A stretch of DNA of 64,000 nt from CBDCDJ01 sp965215355 (GCA_965215355.1 CBDCDJ010000007.1:3596001-3660000), one strand, 5' to 3'. Shown: positions 47,731 through 56,366, counted from the stretch's first letter. Translations and numbers: made by a program. The notes: generated by a model from the letters alone, not told the origin.

Positions 47731-49025
47731 GAATTGTACCTCTCGAGCAACATAGCGTGTCCCAAACCGCCCGCGGCGCAGGCCGTGACGAGGGCGTAGC
47801 GCCCGTCTTCGGCGTGCAGGCGGTGCGCGGCCGTGGTGACGAGCCGCGCGCCCGTCGCGCCGAACGGGTGCCCGAGCGACAGGGAGCCGCCCCAAGTGTT
47901 CACCCGGTCCATGTCCACATCGGCTAAACGACGGTCTCGCCCCAGCTTGTCCCGCGCGAACGCGTCGCTCTCCCAGGCTTTCAGCACGGCCAGGACTTGC
48001 CCGGCAAACGCCTCGTGAATCTCAATCACGTCCAGGTCACCAAAACTCAAGCCCGCGCGCTCCAAAACTTTTGGTGTCGCGTAGGCCGGGCCGAGGAGGA
48101 GTTCGTCGCCGGGGTCTTGCGCGACGAAGACGAAGTCGCGCAGGTAGGCTTTCGGCGTGTAGCCCAGCGCCAAGGCTTTTTCCTCGGTCATGAGGAGCGT
48201 CGCCGCCGCGCCGTCGGTGAGGGGCGAGGCGTTGCCCGCCGTGACCGTGCCGAACGGTTTAACGAAGACCGGCTCGAGCTTTGCAAGCGCCGCCATGCTG
48301 CTGTCCGCGCGGAAGGTGTTGTCTTGTGTTAAAGCCTTGAAAGCGGGCGGGACGGTGGCGGGGAAGATTTCGGGCTCGAGCTTGCCCGCGTGCGTCGCTT
48401 GCGCGGCAAGCTGGTGGCTGCGGAGCGCGTATTCGTCTTGTTCTTCGCGCGACACGCCGAAGGCGGCGGCGAGCTTGTCGGCGCTTTTGCCCATCGTCTC
48501 TTCAGTCGTGAACTCGGCGATGGCGGGGGCTTGCGGGAGCATGTCGGCCGCGGCCAAGCCCTGCACGAACTTGCGGTACTCGAGCGGGTTTTTGTATTTA
48601 CGCGCCTCGAAGAACTTTTGCCGCACTTCTTTTTTGAAGCCGATGGGCACGTCGCTGAGCACTTCGACGCCGCCCGCAATCACGACCTCGGCTTGCCCGG
48701 TTTGAAGCATAGCTACCGCGTCGGCGATGGCCCGGTTGGACGAGATGCAGGCCATCGTCACGGTGTAGGCCGGAACCGTGTTGGGAAAGCCAGCGCCCAG
48801 CGCCGCGTCCCGAGCGACGTTGCTCGTAGCGGGGTTCTGGACGACGGTGCCCATGATGACGGCGTCGACTTCAGCGGGCTTGAGCGCGTTCCTTACCAAA
48901 ACGCCCTTGAGGACTTCTCGAGCGAGGTCGTAAGAAACCTGGTCGAAATACTCGCTGCCCGAACGCATAAAGGGCAAGCGGCAGCCGTCGACCAGGACGA
49001 CGGATTTTGGACTCGGTTCAATCAT
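47727..49025 (-). CDS. fadI: Acetyl-CoA C-acyltransferase (thiolase)
   Basis: 432 residues from ATG 49025. Thiolase motifs: nucleophile cysteine in YTVTMACISSNRA, IEIHEAFAGQVLA, the catalytic histidine in SLGHPFGATGAR and the second cysteine in TACAAGGLGHAML. It cleaves 3-ketoacyl-CoA in the last step of beta-oxidation. The FadI-type length and the 4-bp overlap with fadJ indicate an operon. TAAACT lies 6 nt before the start, suggesting a leaderless transcript. Confidence 0.93.
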   Translation of the reverse strand: MIEPSPKSVVLVDGCRLPFMRSGSEYFDQVSYDLAREVLKGVLVRNALKPAEVDAVIMGTVVQNPATSNVARDAALGAGFPNTVPAYTVTMACISSNRAIADAVAMLQTGQAEVVIAGGVEVLSDVPIGFKKEVRQKFFEARKYKNPLEYRKFVQGLAAADMLPQAPAIAEFTTEETMGKSADKLAAAFGVSREEQDEYALRSHQLAAQATHAGKLEPEIFPATVPPAFKALTQDNTFRADSSMAALAKLEPVFVKPFGTVTAGNASPLTDGAAATLLMTEEKALALGYTPKAYLRDFVFVAQDPGDELLLGPAYATPKVLERAGLSFGDLDVIEIHEAFAGQVLAVLKAWESDAFARDKLGRDRRLADVDMDRVNTWGGSLSLGHPFGATGARLVTTAAHRLHAEDGRYALVTACAAGGLGHAMLLERYNS

Positions 49026-49031
49026 TTTTAC

Positions 49032-49037
49032 AGTTTA
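49032..49037 (-). promoter_or_regulatory. -10 element TAAACT of the beta-oxidation operon
   Basis: On the minus strand TAAACT ends 6 nt before ATG 49025, with no ribosome-binding site. Confidence 0.55.
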
Positions 49038-49157
49038 CACCGTGGCCGAGCGCGTCTAGGGCTCCCGAAACGTGGCGGCAAGTGCGAGAGGGGGCGCAAT
49101 CACTTTCCGGGCTGTCTGGGTATGGTGAGTAAAGACGTCCTTACGGAGGTAAAAACA

Positions 49158-50003
49158 GTGGACACGAATCCGAAAGACCCGACGGTTAGAAAAAACGTGA
49201 CCATCAAAGGTGTGAGCGTCCCCGCGCTCGGGCTCGGCACTTGGGACCTGCGGGGCGAGGACTGCGTGGTGGGCGTGCAGCACGCGCTCACCGTCGGCTA
49301 CCGGCACTTAGACACGGCGCAGGGCTACGACAACGAGGCGGAGGTGGGTCGGGGCATGAACGCGTCGGGCGTGGCTCGAGACGAAATTTTTGTGACGACG
49401 AAGGTCAAGCCGGAGAATTTTGCTCGAGACAAAGTGCTCAGTTCGACCCACGAAAGTCTAAAAAAACTCGACGCCGATTACGTCGATTTGCTCCTTTTGC
49501 ACTGGCCGAACCCGGACGTGGACTTAGAAGAGACCTATTCAGCGCTGCTCGAGCTGCACGACGCAGGCGTTGCAAAACACCTCGGCGTGAGCAACTTTCC
49601 GCCCGCGCTCGTCGAAACGGCGATGCAGTACGGCCCCGTGTTCTGCAACCAGGTGGAGTACCATCCTTACTTGTCACAGGACAAACTCTTAGCTCAGGCC
49701 GAAACCTCCGACTACCTTCTCACCGCCTACAGCCCGCTCGCGCAGGGCAGGGTGCTGGACGACCCCATCATCGAGGCTATAGGCGTTCGCCACGACAAAA
49801 GCGTCGCCCAAGTCGTGCTGCGCTGGTTGCTGCAGCAAGACCATGTTGCCGCGATTCCCAAAGCGGCATCCGAAGCGCACCGCGAGGCCAACTTCGACGT
49901 GTTCGACTTCGAACTGAGCGACGACGAGATGAAGGCGCTGTTCGAACTCAACCGGGGCGAACGGCTGGTCGACCCGGCGGACGGGCCGGACTGGGAGCGG
50001 TGA
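49158..50003 (+). CDS. Aldo/keto reductase
   Basis: 281 residues from GTG 49158, chosen for the strong ACGGAGGT seven bases upstream; ATG 49122 is also in frame. Motifs: LGLGTWDLRG, YRHLDTAQGYDNEAEVGRG (catalytic Asp and Tyr), VTTKVKPENFAR (Lys), LLLLHWPNP (His), LGVSNFPPAL, and VAAIPKAASEAHREAN for NADPH binding. It reduces aldehydes or ketones in the cytosol; substrate unknown. Divergent from the thiolase gene. Confidence 0.9.
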   Translation: MDTNPKDPTVRKNVTIKGVSVPALGLGTWDLRGEDCVVGVQHALTVGYRHLDTAQGYDNEAEVGRGMNASGVARDEIFVTTKVKPENFARDKVLSSTHESLKKLDADYVDLLLLHWPNPDVDLEETYSALLELHDAGVAKHLGVSNFPPALVETAMQYGPVFCNQVEYHPYLSQDKLLAQAETSDYLLTAYSPLAQGRVLDDPIIEAIGVRHDKSVAQVVLRWLLQQDHVAAIPKAASEAHREANFDVFDFELSDDEMKALFELNRGERLVDPADGPDWER

Positions 50004-50042
50004 TTCGCTGAGAAAAAGCGAATTTTGAACGGCTCGAGCCCC

Positions 50043-51434
50043 CTACCCCGGTTGCAACGCCTCCGGCTTCACTTCGCCAAGTTTCTCGAGCAACATCGCG
50101 TACCCCTTTTGACCCCGCTCGAAACTGCTGAGCCGGAAAAACTCGTTCGGCGCGTGCGCGCGCTCGTCGCGCAAGCCGAAGGCGAAGTTCACCGTGTATA
50201 CGCCCAGCGTGTCCAGGATAATGCTGCAAAACGGGATGCTCCCGCCGCTGCGGACGTAGAGCGGCGTTTTGCCGTAAAGCGCCTCGTGAACCCCTTTCGC
50301 CACTTCGTTGCCGGGATGGTTCGCGGGCATGAGGTAGGGTTTGGACGAACTCTCGGGCTCGAACACGTTCACGGTGACGCCGGGCAGTGTGTTCTTCGCC
50401 ACGTGCGCCTTGATGAGCTTGACGATGTTTTTCGGGTCCTGGTCGGCGACCAGTCGGCAGGTGAGTTTGGCGTGGGCGGCGTCGGGCAGCACCGTCTTGA
50501 CGCCGTCGCCCTGAAAACCGCCCCAGATGCCGTTGACTTCCAGGGTCGGCCGCGCCCAGGCGCGCTCCAGGGTGCTGTAGCCGGGTTCGCCGAACACGTC
50601 CGGCACGCCCAAATCTTTTTTGTACTTCTCTTCGTCGAAGCCCACCGCCGCGATGTGTTCGCGGTCTTCATCGGTCAAGGGGCGCACCGCGTCGTAAAAA
50701 CCTTCGACCAAAATCTTGCCGTCCGCACCCCGCATCGAGTCGAGTAAATGCACGAGCGCGTGGACCGGGTTTTGCACCGCGCCGCCGTAACTCCCCGAGT
50801 GCAGGTCGGTGTTCGCGCCGCGCACGTCGATTTGTAGGGCGCAGAGTCCTTTGAGGCCCACGAGGAGCGCGGGTTGGTCCTCTTCCCACTGGCCGCCGTC
50901 GCTGCTGACCACGAGGTCGCACTCGAGCAACGCCTTATTTTCAGCGATAAACGCGGGCAACTGCGGGCTGCCGATTTCCTCTTGCCCCTCGAACAAAAAC
51001 TTGACGTTGACGGGCAATTCACCGGAGGTTTGCAGCAGCGACTCGACCGCCAGAATCGGCGTGAGCATGTTGCCCTTGTCGTCGGTCGCGCCGCGTGCTA
51101 TCACCCGGTCGTTTTCAATGACGGGCGTGAAAGGCGGGCTGTTCCACAGCTCCAGCGGGTCCACCGGCTGCGTGTCGAAGTGGCCGTAGATGAGCATGGT
51201 CGGTTTGCCGGGCGCATTAAGCCAGTCGCCATACACGACCGGGTGCCCGCCGGTCGGCATGACAGCGACGTTTTCCACACCCGCCTCTCGCAGCCGCCCC
51301 GCCACCCATTCGGCGGCCTTCTCGACGTCGGGCAGGTTTGCGGGCAGGCTCGAGATGCTGGGGATTCTCAGAAAGTCTAGCAGCTCTTCGGTAAAGCGGG
51401 ACTTGTGTTGGGTTTGGTAGGTTTGCCAGTTCAT
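50043..51434 (-). CDS. M20-family metallopeptidase (dipeptidase-like)
   Basis: 463 residues from ATG 51434, overlapping the kinase stop (ATGA). Metal-binding motifs: IYGHFDTQPVDP (His, Asp), RGATDDKGNM, FLFEGQEEIGSP (catalytic and metal glutamates), LVVSSDGGQW and a C-terminal histidine near the HAPNEFF motif. The dimerisation domain lies about 200-370. It likely removes residues from di- or short peptides in the cytoplasm. Co-transcribed with the upstream nucleotide kinase-like gene. Confidence 0.92.
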   Translation of the reverse strand: MNWQTYQTQHKSRFTEELLDFLRIPSISSLPANLPDVEKAAEWVAGRLREAGVENVAVMPTGGHPVVYGDWLNAPGKPTMLIYGHFDTQPVDPLELWNSPPFTPVIENDRVIARGATDDKGNMLTPILAVESLLQTSGELPVNVKFLFEGQEEIGSPQLPAFIAENKALLECDLVVSSDGGQWEEDQPALLVGLKGLCALQIDVRGANTDLHSGSYGGAVQNPVHALVHLLDSMRGADGKILVEGFYDAVRPLTDEDREHIAAVGFDEEKYKKDLGVPDVFGEPGYSTLERAWARPTLEVNGIWGGFQGDGVKTVLPDAAHAKLTCRLVADQDPKNIVKLIKAHVAKNTLPGVTVNVFEPESSSKPYLMPANHPGNEVAKGVHEALYGKTPLYVRSGGSIPFCSIILDTLGVYTVNFAFGLRDERAHAPNEFFRLSSFERGQKGYAMLLEKLGEVKPEALQPG

Positions 51435-51970
51435 ATGGTTCTCCTCGGTAAGTGATAATGCTCGATGATACGCTCGGCAACTTGTTCGGGCGGCAGGGTG
51501 GTGTCGAGGGACAAACTCTCGCGGCCCGGAATTTCTGCGAAAAGGTCGTGGCGCTCGAGCAAGTCCTCCAGAACGTCCACCGACGCGACCTTGTGACGAG
51601 CGGCTCGAGCCTCGGCCGCAACGCGGTTTTTGAGTTCGGCTTCGGCACAGTACAGCCGCACGAAACAAACCTCGCCCCCGTTGAGTTCGACTAAAGCGAC
51701 GAGGTCGGCGACCTCTAAAGTGTCTCCGGGATGGGCGTAAACGAGCGTGAAGACGAGGTCCAAGCCCGCCTTGGCCGCCGCCTCGAAAATCATTTTGCGC
51801 AGATTCCCCACAATCCGGCCGAAGGGCGGCGTGCCGAACTCGAAGTAGGGCAAGACGGCGTTGATGCTCACATGGTTGTCGAACAGTTTGAAGCCGGTTC
51901 GGCCGACAAGTTCCCGCGCGACGGTGAGTTTGCCGACGGCGGGCGGGCCGTAGAGGAAGACGAGTTTCAT
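51431..51970 (-). CDS. P-loop kinase-like protein
   Basis: 179 residues from ATG 51970 (the longer frame to 52006 is less likely because TACACT lies 9 nt upstream of 51970). Walker A GPPAVGKLT is at the N-terminus, then LFDNHVSINAVLPYF, FTLVYAHPGD and a lid with RVAAEARAARHKV. Looks like a small AAA/shikimate-kinase-like phosphotransferase. Substrate unknown. It overlaps the peptidase gene by 4 bp. Confidence 0.78.
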   Translation of the reverse strand: MKLVFLYGPPAVGKLTVARELVGRTGFKLFDNHVSINAVLPYFEFGTPPFGRIVGNLRKMIFEAAAKAGLDLVFTLVYAHPGDTLEVADLVALVELNGGEVCFVRLYCAEAELKNRVAAEARAARHKVASVDVLEDLLERHDLFAEIPGRESLSLDTTLPPEQVAERIIEHYHLPRRTI

Positions 51971-52022
51971 ACGGGCTCGAGTGTAACCCGCCACTGCAAA
52001 CGGCATCAGCCCGTCTAGGTGC

Positions 52023-52028
52023 TAAACT
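52023..52028 (+). promoter_or_regulatory. -10 element TAAACT before the DUF433 gene
   Basis: TAAACT ends 6 nt before ATG 52035, with no ribosome site between. Confidence 0.5.
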
Positions 52029-52034
52029 ACAAAC

Positions 52035-52271
52035 ATGGTCGTCTCAAAGCCAGATGTCATGCTCGGCAAGCCAGTGATAGATGGCACGCGCATCACGGTC
52101 GAGAGCATCCTGGAGAAACTTGCGGCGGGGTTGAGCCACGACGAGGTGCTCGAGGCCTATCCCCGGCTGAGTGAGCAAGATATTTACGACGCGCTGGCTT
52201 TTGCCGTTCACGCTTTGGGAGCTTCAGTTACCTACCCAACACCACCACCATCCGAGCGCGAAGCTGCGTGA
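52035..52271 (+). CDS. DUF433-domain antitoxin-like protein
   Basis: 78 residues, complete. Core KPDVMLGKPVIDGTRITVES and LAAGLSHDEVLEAYPRLSEQDIYDAL is a textbook DUF433 domain, with a helix-turn-helix-like fold. Its stop overlaps the GTG of the DUF5615 gene, the common arrangement of this toxin-antitoxin type, in which DUF433 should bind DNA and the toxin. Confidence 0.9.
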   Translation: MVVSKPDVMLGKPVIDGTRITVESILEKLAAGLSHDEVLEAYPRLSEQDIYDALAFAVHALGASVTYPTPPPSEREAA

Positions 52272-52633
52272 GATTCTACGCCGACGAAAATGTTGACTAT
52301 CCCGTTATTCAAAGGCTTCGCACTCACGGTCATGAGGTCAAGGCGGTCAGTGAAACAGAGCCTGCTCTAGCCGACGAAGAGGTGTTGGAACGTGCCAATG
52401 CTGCCGAGGCGATTCTCATTACGATAGACAAGGATTTTGGCGAACTCGTTTACCGTTCCAGCCTGAGTTCAAAGGGTGTCATTCTACTCAGACTCGAGAC
52501 CCTGCCAAGTCACGCCAAAGCTGCTGTTCTCGCTGCAGTCGTTGAGCAGCACGGCGCAGAACTTCTAGAGGGTGTTTGGGAATTCATCTCCCTCCTTAAC
52601 AAGGGGGGGCTAAGGGGGGAGATGCTTCTGTGA
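52268..52633 (+). CDS. DUF5615 PIN-like toxin
   Basis: 121 residues from GTG 52268. The N-terminus RFYADENVDYPVIQRLRTHGHEV has the first acidic residues of the PIN-like fold, and ILITIDKDFGELVYRS carries the central aspartates. The expected role is a ribonuclease toxin held by the DUF433 partner. The last residues, from about LLNKGGLRGEMLL, are encoded by an inserted hairpin repeat, so the native C-terminus has been replaced. Confidence 0.88.
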   Translation: MRFYADENVDYPVIQRLRTHGHEVKAVSETEPALADEEVLERANAAEAILITIDKDFGELVYRSSLSSKGVILLRLETLPSHAKAAVLAAVVEQHGAELLEGVWEFISLLNKGGLRGEMLL

Positions 52634-52696
52634 CTGACCCAAAAGTACCCGAGCAGAAGCAAATCCCCCCAACCCCCCTTGTTAAGGGGGGCTTTT
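52592..52696. repeat. Inverted G/C-run repeat, MITE-like
   Basis: The left arm (52592-52632, with TTAACAAGGGGGGGCTAAGG and CTTCTG) and right arm (52653-52690, with CAGAAGC and CCCCCCTTGTTAAGGGGGG) are inverted copies with a few mismatches around a roughly 20-bp spacer. It spans the 3' end of the DUF5615 gene and can form a large hairpin, possibly also terminating its transcript. Confidence 0.75.
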
Positions 52697-52812
52697 AGGA
52701 GCAATTGGATATTTTTCAAACACCCTCTAAAAGCTTTTACCGTTATCTCGCAGCACAGCATTAGAATCCGTCCCTTGCAGCAGTTAGGCTAAAGTTTCTG
52801 AGCACTCTGTAC

Positions 52813-52818
52813 TAAAGT
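52813..52818 (+). promoter_or_regulatory. -10 element TAAAGT before the DUF2071 gene
   Basis: TAAAGT ends 7 nt before ATG 52826, leaderless spacing. Confidence 0.5.
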
Positions 52819-52825
52819 TACAGCT

Positions 52826-53569
52826 ATGCACCCCGCGCTCAGCGCCACCGCCCACCGCCCCTACTCGCTGCCCACACAACCCTGGGCGCTGCAAATGACC
52901 TGGCATGACCTCCTGTTCATGCACTGGCCCGTCCCCGCCGCAGCCTTGCGCCCGCTCATTCCGGCGGCTTTGGAACTCGAGACGTTTAACGGCAGCGCCT
53001 GGCTCGGCGTGGTGCCGTTCGAGATGCGCAGCGTCCGCCCGCGCTACACCTTCGACGTGCCGGGCTTGTCGCACTTTCCCGAACTCAACGTGAGGACTTA
53101 CGTTACAGCCGGGGGTAGGGCGGGCGTGTGGTTTTTCAGCCTCGAGGCGGGCAACCCGGTAGCGGTGCGGTTGGCGAGGGCGGGGTTTCATCTGCCCTAC
53201 TTCGACGCCATGATGGGCTGTGCCGACATCGGCGGAACGATTTATTACCAAAGCAAGCGAACCCACCGCAACGCGCCCGTTGCAAATTTCGTGGCAGCGT
53301 ACCGACCCGTCGGGGAGGCTGGGGTTTCGGGTTCGAAGACGCTCGAGGCTTTTCTCACCGAGCGCTACTGCCTCTACAGCGCCGACGCGGGAGGCCGGGT
53401 GTATCGAGGCGAAATACACCATGATAGGTGGCCGCTGCAGAGGGCCGAGGCCGAGGTGCAGGTCAACTGCATGACGGGGCAAATCGGCGTGACCCTGCCC
53501 GACACAAAGCCCGTGTTACATTTTTCGAAAAGTTTAGAGGTCGTAGCCTGGTTGCCGCAGGCCCTTTGA
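52826..53569 (+). CDS. DUF2071 (YqjF-like) protein
   Basis: 247 residues. Family hallmarks: MTWHDLLFMHWPVPAAALRPLIPAALELE, WLGVVPFEM, LNVRTYVTAGGRAGVWFFSLEA and the central GFHLPYFDAMM. The fold is acetoacetate-decarboxylase-like. The role is unknown, with no signal peptide or membrane segment. It stands alone between the toxin-antitoxin pair and a PAP2 gene. Confidence 0.88.
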   Translation: MHPALSATAHRPYSLPTQPWALQMTWHDLLFMHWPVPAAALRPLIPAALELETFNGSAWLGVVPFEMRSVRPRYTFDVPGLSHFPELNVRTYVTAGGRAGVWFFSLEAGNPVAVRLARAGFHLPYFDAMMGCADIGGTIYYQSKRTHRNAPVANFVAAYRPVGEAGVSGSKTLEAFLTERYCLYSADAGGRVYRGEIHHDRWPLQRAEAEVQVNCMTGQIGVTLPDTKPVLHFSKSLEVVAWLPQAL

Positions 53570-53607
53570 ACGTGTGGCTGCGTCTTTTAGAGTACGTCTG
53601 CAAGCGC

Positions 53608-53613
53608 TAAACT
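53608..53613 (+). promoter_or_regulatory. -10 element TAAACT before the PAP2 gene
   Basis: TAAACT ends 8 nt before ATG 53622. This supports that start over an upstream in-frame ATG at 53574. Confidence 0.5.
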
Positions 53614-53621
53614 CTCCCTTT

Positions 53622-54443
53622 ATGGACATCATCAAAGCCTTGTTGCGCCGCCTGAGCTGGTCGCTCGTCTTGTACTGGGGCCTGTTGTTCGGCCTGCTGT
53701 GGATGCTCACCGAACTCGCCGACGTGGTTTACGACAAGGGCGGCTTCTTTTTCGACGAGCCCGTGCTGGACTGGTTTTACGGCCTTATCAACCCGACGCT
53801 GACGAGTCTGGCGCTGTTTGCAAGCACGGTCGGCGGGGTCGAAATCATGATCGGGCTGGCGGTGCTGGTCTTCGTTTTTTTGTGGCGCGTGTCGCACCGC
53901 GAGGCGGTGTTTTTCGGCTTCAGCATGGGCGGCGCGTCGCTCATCATGGTCGTGACCAAGCTCGTGCTGAGCCGACCCCGGCCCGAGCTGTTTCCCGACG
54001 TGCAGTTTTGGCAAACCGCCTCGCCCTCGTTCCCGAGCGGGCACGCGACCGGCAGCATGGCGTTTTTCCTCAGCGTTTACCTCGTCGTGTCGCGGCTGGC
54101 ACCGCGCTGGCGCGTCCTGGCGGCGGTCGTCGGGGTAGTGATGGTGGCCTGGATAAGCGCCTCGAGACTCTACTTACAAGTCCACTACCCGTCCGACATC
54201 CTGGCGGGTCTGGCGCTCAGCACGACCTGGGTGCTTGGGGTGAACGCGTTTTATAAGTATCACACTCGCGACCGCACCCACCGCACGGTTTTACTCACGC
54301 TGCCCGCCGAAATTGTCCACGCCTACCGCGAAGAGGCGTTCGCCAAGGGACTGGACGAGGGCGAAATCGTCGCGCGGGCGTTGCAAGAGCACTATCCGCA
54401 GGCACAAACGACCTCGACCGGCAAGCTTGAAAAATCCGTTTGA
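53622..54443 (+). CDS. PAP2-family membrane phosphatase
   Basis: 273 residues from ATG 53622. Six membrane helices. All three phosphatase motifs are present: KLVLSRPRP (K-x6-RP), PSFPSGHATGS (PSGH) and SRLYLQVHYPSDILAG (SR-x5-H-x3-D). It dephosphorylates lipid phosphates such as undecaprenyl pyrophosphate or phosphatidic acid on the outer face. A C-terminal cytoplasmic extension (about 220-273, TLPAEIVHAYREEAFAKGLDEG) is longer than usual. Followed by a terminator hairpin. Confidence 0.92.
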   Translation: MDIIKALLRRLSWSLVLYWGLLFGLLWMLTELADVVYDKGGFFFDEPVLDWFYGLINPTLTSLALFASTVGGVEIMIGLAVLVFVFLWRVSHREAVFFGFSMGGASLIMVVTKLVLSRPRPELFPDVQFWQTASPSFPSGHATGSMAFFLSVYLVVSRLAPRWRVLAAVVGVVMVAWISASRLYLQVHYPSDILAGLALSTTWVLGVNAFYKYHTRDRTHRTVLLTLPAEIVHAYREEAFAKGLDEGEIVARALQEHYPQAQTTSTGKLEKSV

Positions 54444-54485
54444 GGGTCAAGAGGCTTGTGGCCTGTAGCTTGTAGAAAACTTTCG

Positions 54486-54533
54486 GAGAGAAAAGCGGAG
54501 GAAAGATTTTGCACCCCCTCCGCTTCCTCTCTC
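54486..54533 (+). terminator. Hairpin downstream of the PAP2 gene
   Basis: GAGAG-AAA-AGCGGAGG pairs with CCTCCGCT-TCC-TCTCTC around a 17-base loop. It lies between convergent PAP2 and lpdA and could end both transcripts. Confidence 0.6.
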
Positions 54534-54563
54534 GGTACTTTCCACTCGGTACTCGGTCCTTTC
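54528..54563. repeat. Short dispersed repeat, copy 2
   Basis: TCTCTCGGTACTTTCC then ACTCGGTACTCGGTCCTTTC, directly after the lpdA stop. Matches 39841-39876 over most of its length. Confidence 0.55.
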
Positions 54564-55949
54564 TTAGATGTGAATCGCCCGCCCCTCGACCGCCAGCGCC
54601 GCCTCTTTGAGCGTTTCGGACAAGGTTGGGTGGGCGTGGACGGTTCGAGCGATGTCCTCCGAAGAGGCTCCAAACGCCATCGCCGCGACCGCCTCGGCGA
54701 CGAGGTCGCCCGCGCGCGCCCCGATGATGTGGACGCCCAAGACGCGGTCGGTTGCCGCGTCGGCCAACACCTTGACCTTGCCCTCGGTCATGCCGAGGGC
54801 TCGAGCGCGCCCGTTCGCCTGGTAGGGGAACACGCCTTTTTTGTACTCGACCCCCGCCTCTTTCAACTCTTCTTCGCTTCTGCCGACCGTGGCGATTTCG
54901 GGCTCGGTATAGACGATGCCGGGGATGACGCCGTAGTCCACGTGGCCGTGGCCGGTTTTGATGGTTTCGACGCAGGCGACGCCGTCCTCCTCGGCCTTGT
55001 GCGCGAGCATCGGACCCGGAATCACGTCGCCGATGGCGTAGACACCCTCGACGTTGGTGCGGAACTGTTCGTCCACCTTGACCCGCCCGCGCTCGTCGGT
55101 TTCGACGCCGACGTTTTCTAAGCCCAAACCCTCGGTGTTCGGTTTGCGCCCCGCGGCCACGAGCACGCGGTCACAGTGAATAGGCTCTTCGCCCTCAACC
55201 TCGACGATGCACTCATTATCCTCTACTCGTGCCGCCGTCACCTTGGCACCGAGCCTGAACTCGAGCCCCTGCTTTTTGAAAACCTTGAGTGCGTCCTTGG
55301 CGAGTTCGGCGTCCATGCCGGGCAAAATGCGGTCGAAGTATTCCAGCACCGTCACCCGCGCGCCCAAGCGCGACCACACCGAGCCGAGTTCCAGCCCGAT
55401 GTAGCCCCCGCCGATGACGACGAGGTGGCCGGGGACTTCGCTGTAGTTGATGGCCTCGTTACTGGTGCCGATGCGGTCACCGTCGAGTTCGACGCCCGGC
55501 AGCGTCATCACCTGCGAGCCCGTGGCGATAATGATGTGCTCGGCCTCTATTTCCGTGTTCCCGTCCGCGCCGTGGACGACGACCCGGCCGGGCGCGGTGA
55601 CTTCGCCCCTGCCCTGGTAGCGCGTGACCTTGTTCTTTTTGAACAAAAACGCGACGCCGTCGGTGTTCGACTTGACGACCTTGTCTTTGCGCTCGAGCAA
55701 CTTCTGCAAGTCCAGCTCGACGCCGGATACGTTCACGCCGTGCTCTTTAAAGCCGTGCTGCACGTCCGCGTAGCGCTCGCTCGACTCTAAGAGCGCCTTG
55801 CTCGGGATGCAGCCCACGCGCACGCAGGTGCCGCCCAGGGTGTCCTCTTTTTCGACGCAAGCCACGTCGAAGCCGAGTTGCGCGGCGCGAATCGCGGCGA
55901 CGTAGCCGCCGGGGCCTGCGCCGATGATTACCATGTCGTGTTTAGGCAT
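54564..55949 (-). CDS. lpdA: Dihydrolipoyl dehydrogenase
   Basis: 461 residues from ATG 55949 after AAGGAGAACC. FAD loop IIGAGPGGYVAAIRAAQLG, redox-active disulfide GGTCVRVGCIPSKALL (most relatives read CVNVGC), NAD-binding IGGGYIGLELGSVWSRLGA and the catalytic HAHPTLSETLKEAAL with its His-Glu pair. It reoxidises lipoamide in the E3 step of 2-oxoacid dehydrogenase and glycine cleavage complexes. Overlaps the SnoaL-like gene by 8 bp. No E1/E2 genes were found in the window. Confidence 0.95.
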   Translation of the reverse strand: MPKHDMVIIGAGPGGYVAAIRAAQLGFDVACVEKEDTLGGTCVRVGCIPSKALLESSERYADVQHGFKEHGVNVSGVELDLQKLLERKDKVVKSNTDGVAFLFKKNKVTRYQGRGEVTAPGRVVVHGADGNTEIEAEHIIIATGSQVMTLPGVELDGDRIGTSNEAINYSEVPGHLVVIGGGYIGLELGSVWSRLGARVTVLEYFDRILPGMDAELAKDALKVFKKQGLEFRLGAKVTAARVEDNECIVEVEGEEPIHCDRVLVAAGRKPNTEGLGLENVGVETDERGRVKVDEQFRTNVEGVYAIGDVIPGPMLAHKAEEDGVACVETIKTGHGHVDYGVIPGIVYTEPEIATVGRSEEELKEAGVEYKKGVFPYQANGRARALGMTEGKVKVLADAATDRVLGVHIIGARAGDLVAEAVAAMAFGASSEDIARTVHAHPTLSETLKEAALAVEGRAIHI

Positions 55950-56355
55950 TCGGTTCTCCTTCGAGCGGGGTTGACTGCTCTACCACCATGCGCCACCCCG
56001 CGGAACGCTTGACGTACACCGAGACGAAGCGGGCAGCGTAGTCGAACCTCTCGCCATGACTGCTGCCTTTCACCCGCCAGCGGCCGATGACGACCGCCAC
56101 GCTGCCGTAGAGCTTGACGAGGTGCTCGTCGCTCTCGACCCGCTCCCAGTTTCGCTGCCCGCCCGCAAAGCTCGCCAGCACTTGCTCTTTCGAACTGACC
56201 GAGCCGTCCGCTTGCACTTGCTGGTACGTCTCGTCCATCAGTGCCGCCAGAGTTTCCACGTCGCTTTCTAAAAAAGCCTGGGTCCAGCGGCGTTCGGTCT
56301 CGAGGACTTCGTTTTCAATGTCTGCGTTTTCAAGGTCGGAACGGATCATAGCCAC
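55942..56355 (-). CDS. SnoaL/DUF4440-like small protein
   Basis: 137 residues from GTG 56355, with TATACT 5 nt upstream. Cone-like NTF2 fold suggested by ERRWTQAFLESDVETLAALMDETYQQVQADG and YGSVAVVIGRWRVKG then FVSVYVKRSAGWRMVVEQST. Such proteins bind small molecules or act as isomerases; nothing here fixes a substrate. It overlaps the lpdA start by 8 bp, so the two are translationally coupled. Confidence 0.78.
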   Translation of the reverse strand: MAMIRSDLENADIENEVLETERRWTQAFLESDVETLAALMDETYQQVQADGSVSSKEQVLASFAGGQRNWERVESDEHLVKLYGSVAVVIGRWRVKGSSHGERFDYAARFVSVYVKRSAGWRMVVEQSTPLEGEPNA

Positions 56356-56360
56356 TTCAA

Positions 56361-56366
56361 AGTATA
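56361..56366 (-). promoter_or_regulatory. -10 element TATACT of the DUF4440-like/lpdA operon
   Basis: On the minus strand TATACT ends 5 nt before GTG 56355, with no Shine-Dalgarno, fitting the leaderless pattern. Confidence 0.55.

Noticed and set aside
47731..47895. N-terminal extension of fadJ
   Set aside because: It lies inside the thiolase gene in another frame and is arginine-rich; GTG 47730 overlaps the thiolase stop as expected.
48390..49157. Open frame fused in front of the aldo/keto reductase
   Set aside because: It is antisense to the thiolase gene; a strong ribosome site before GTG 49158 marks the real start.
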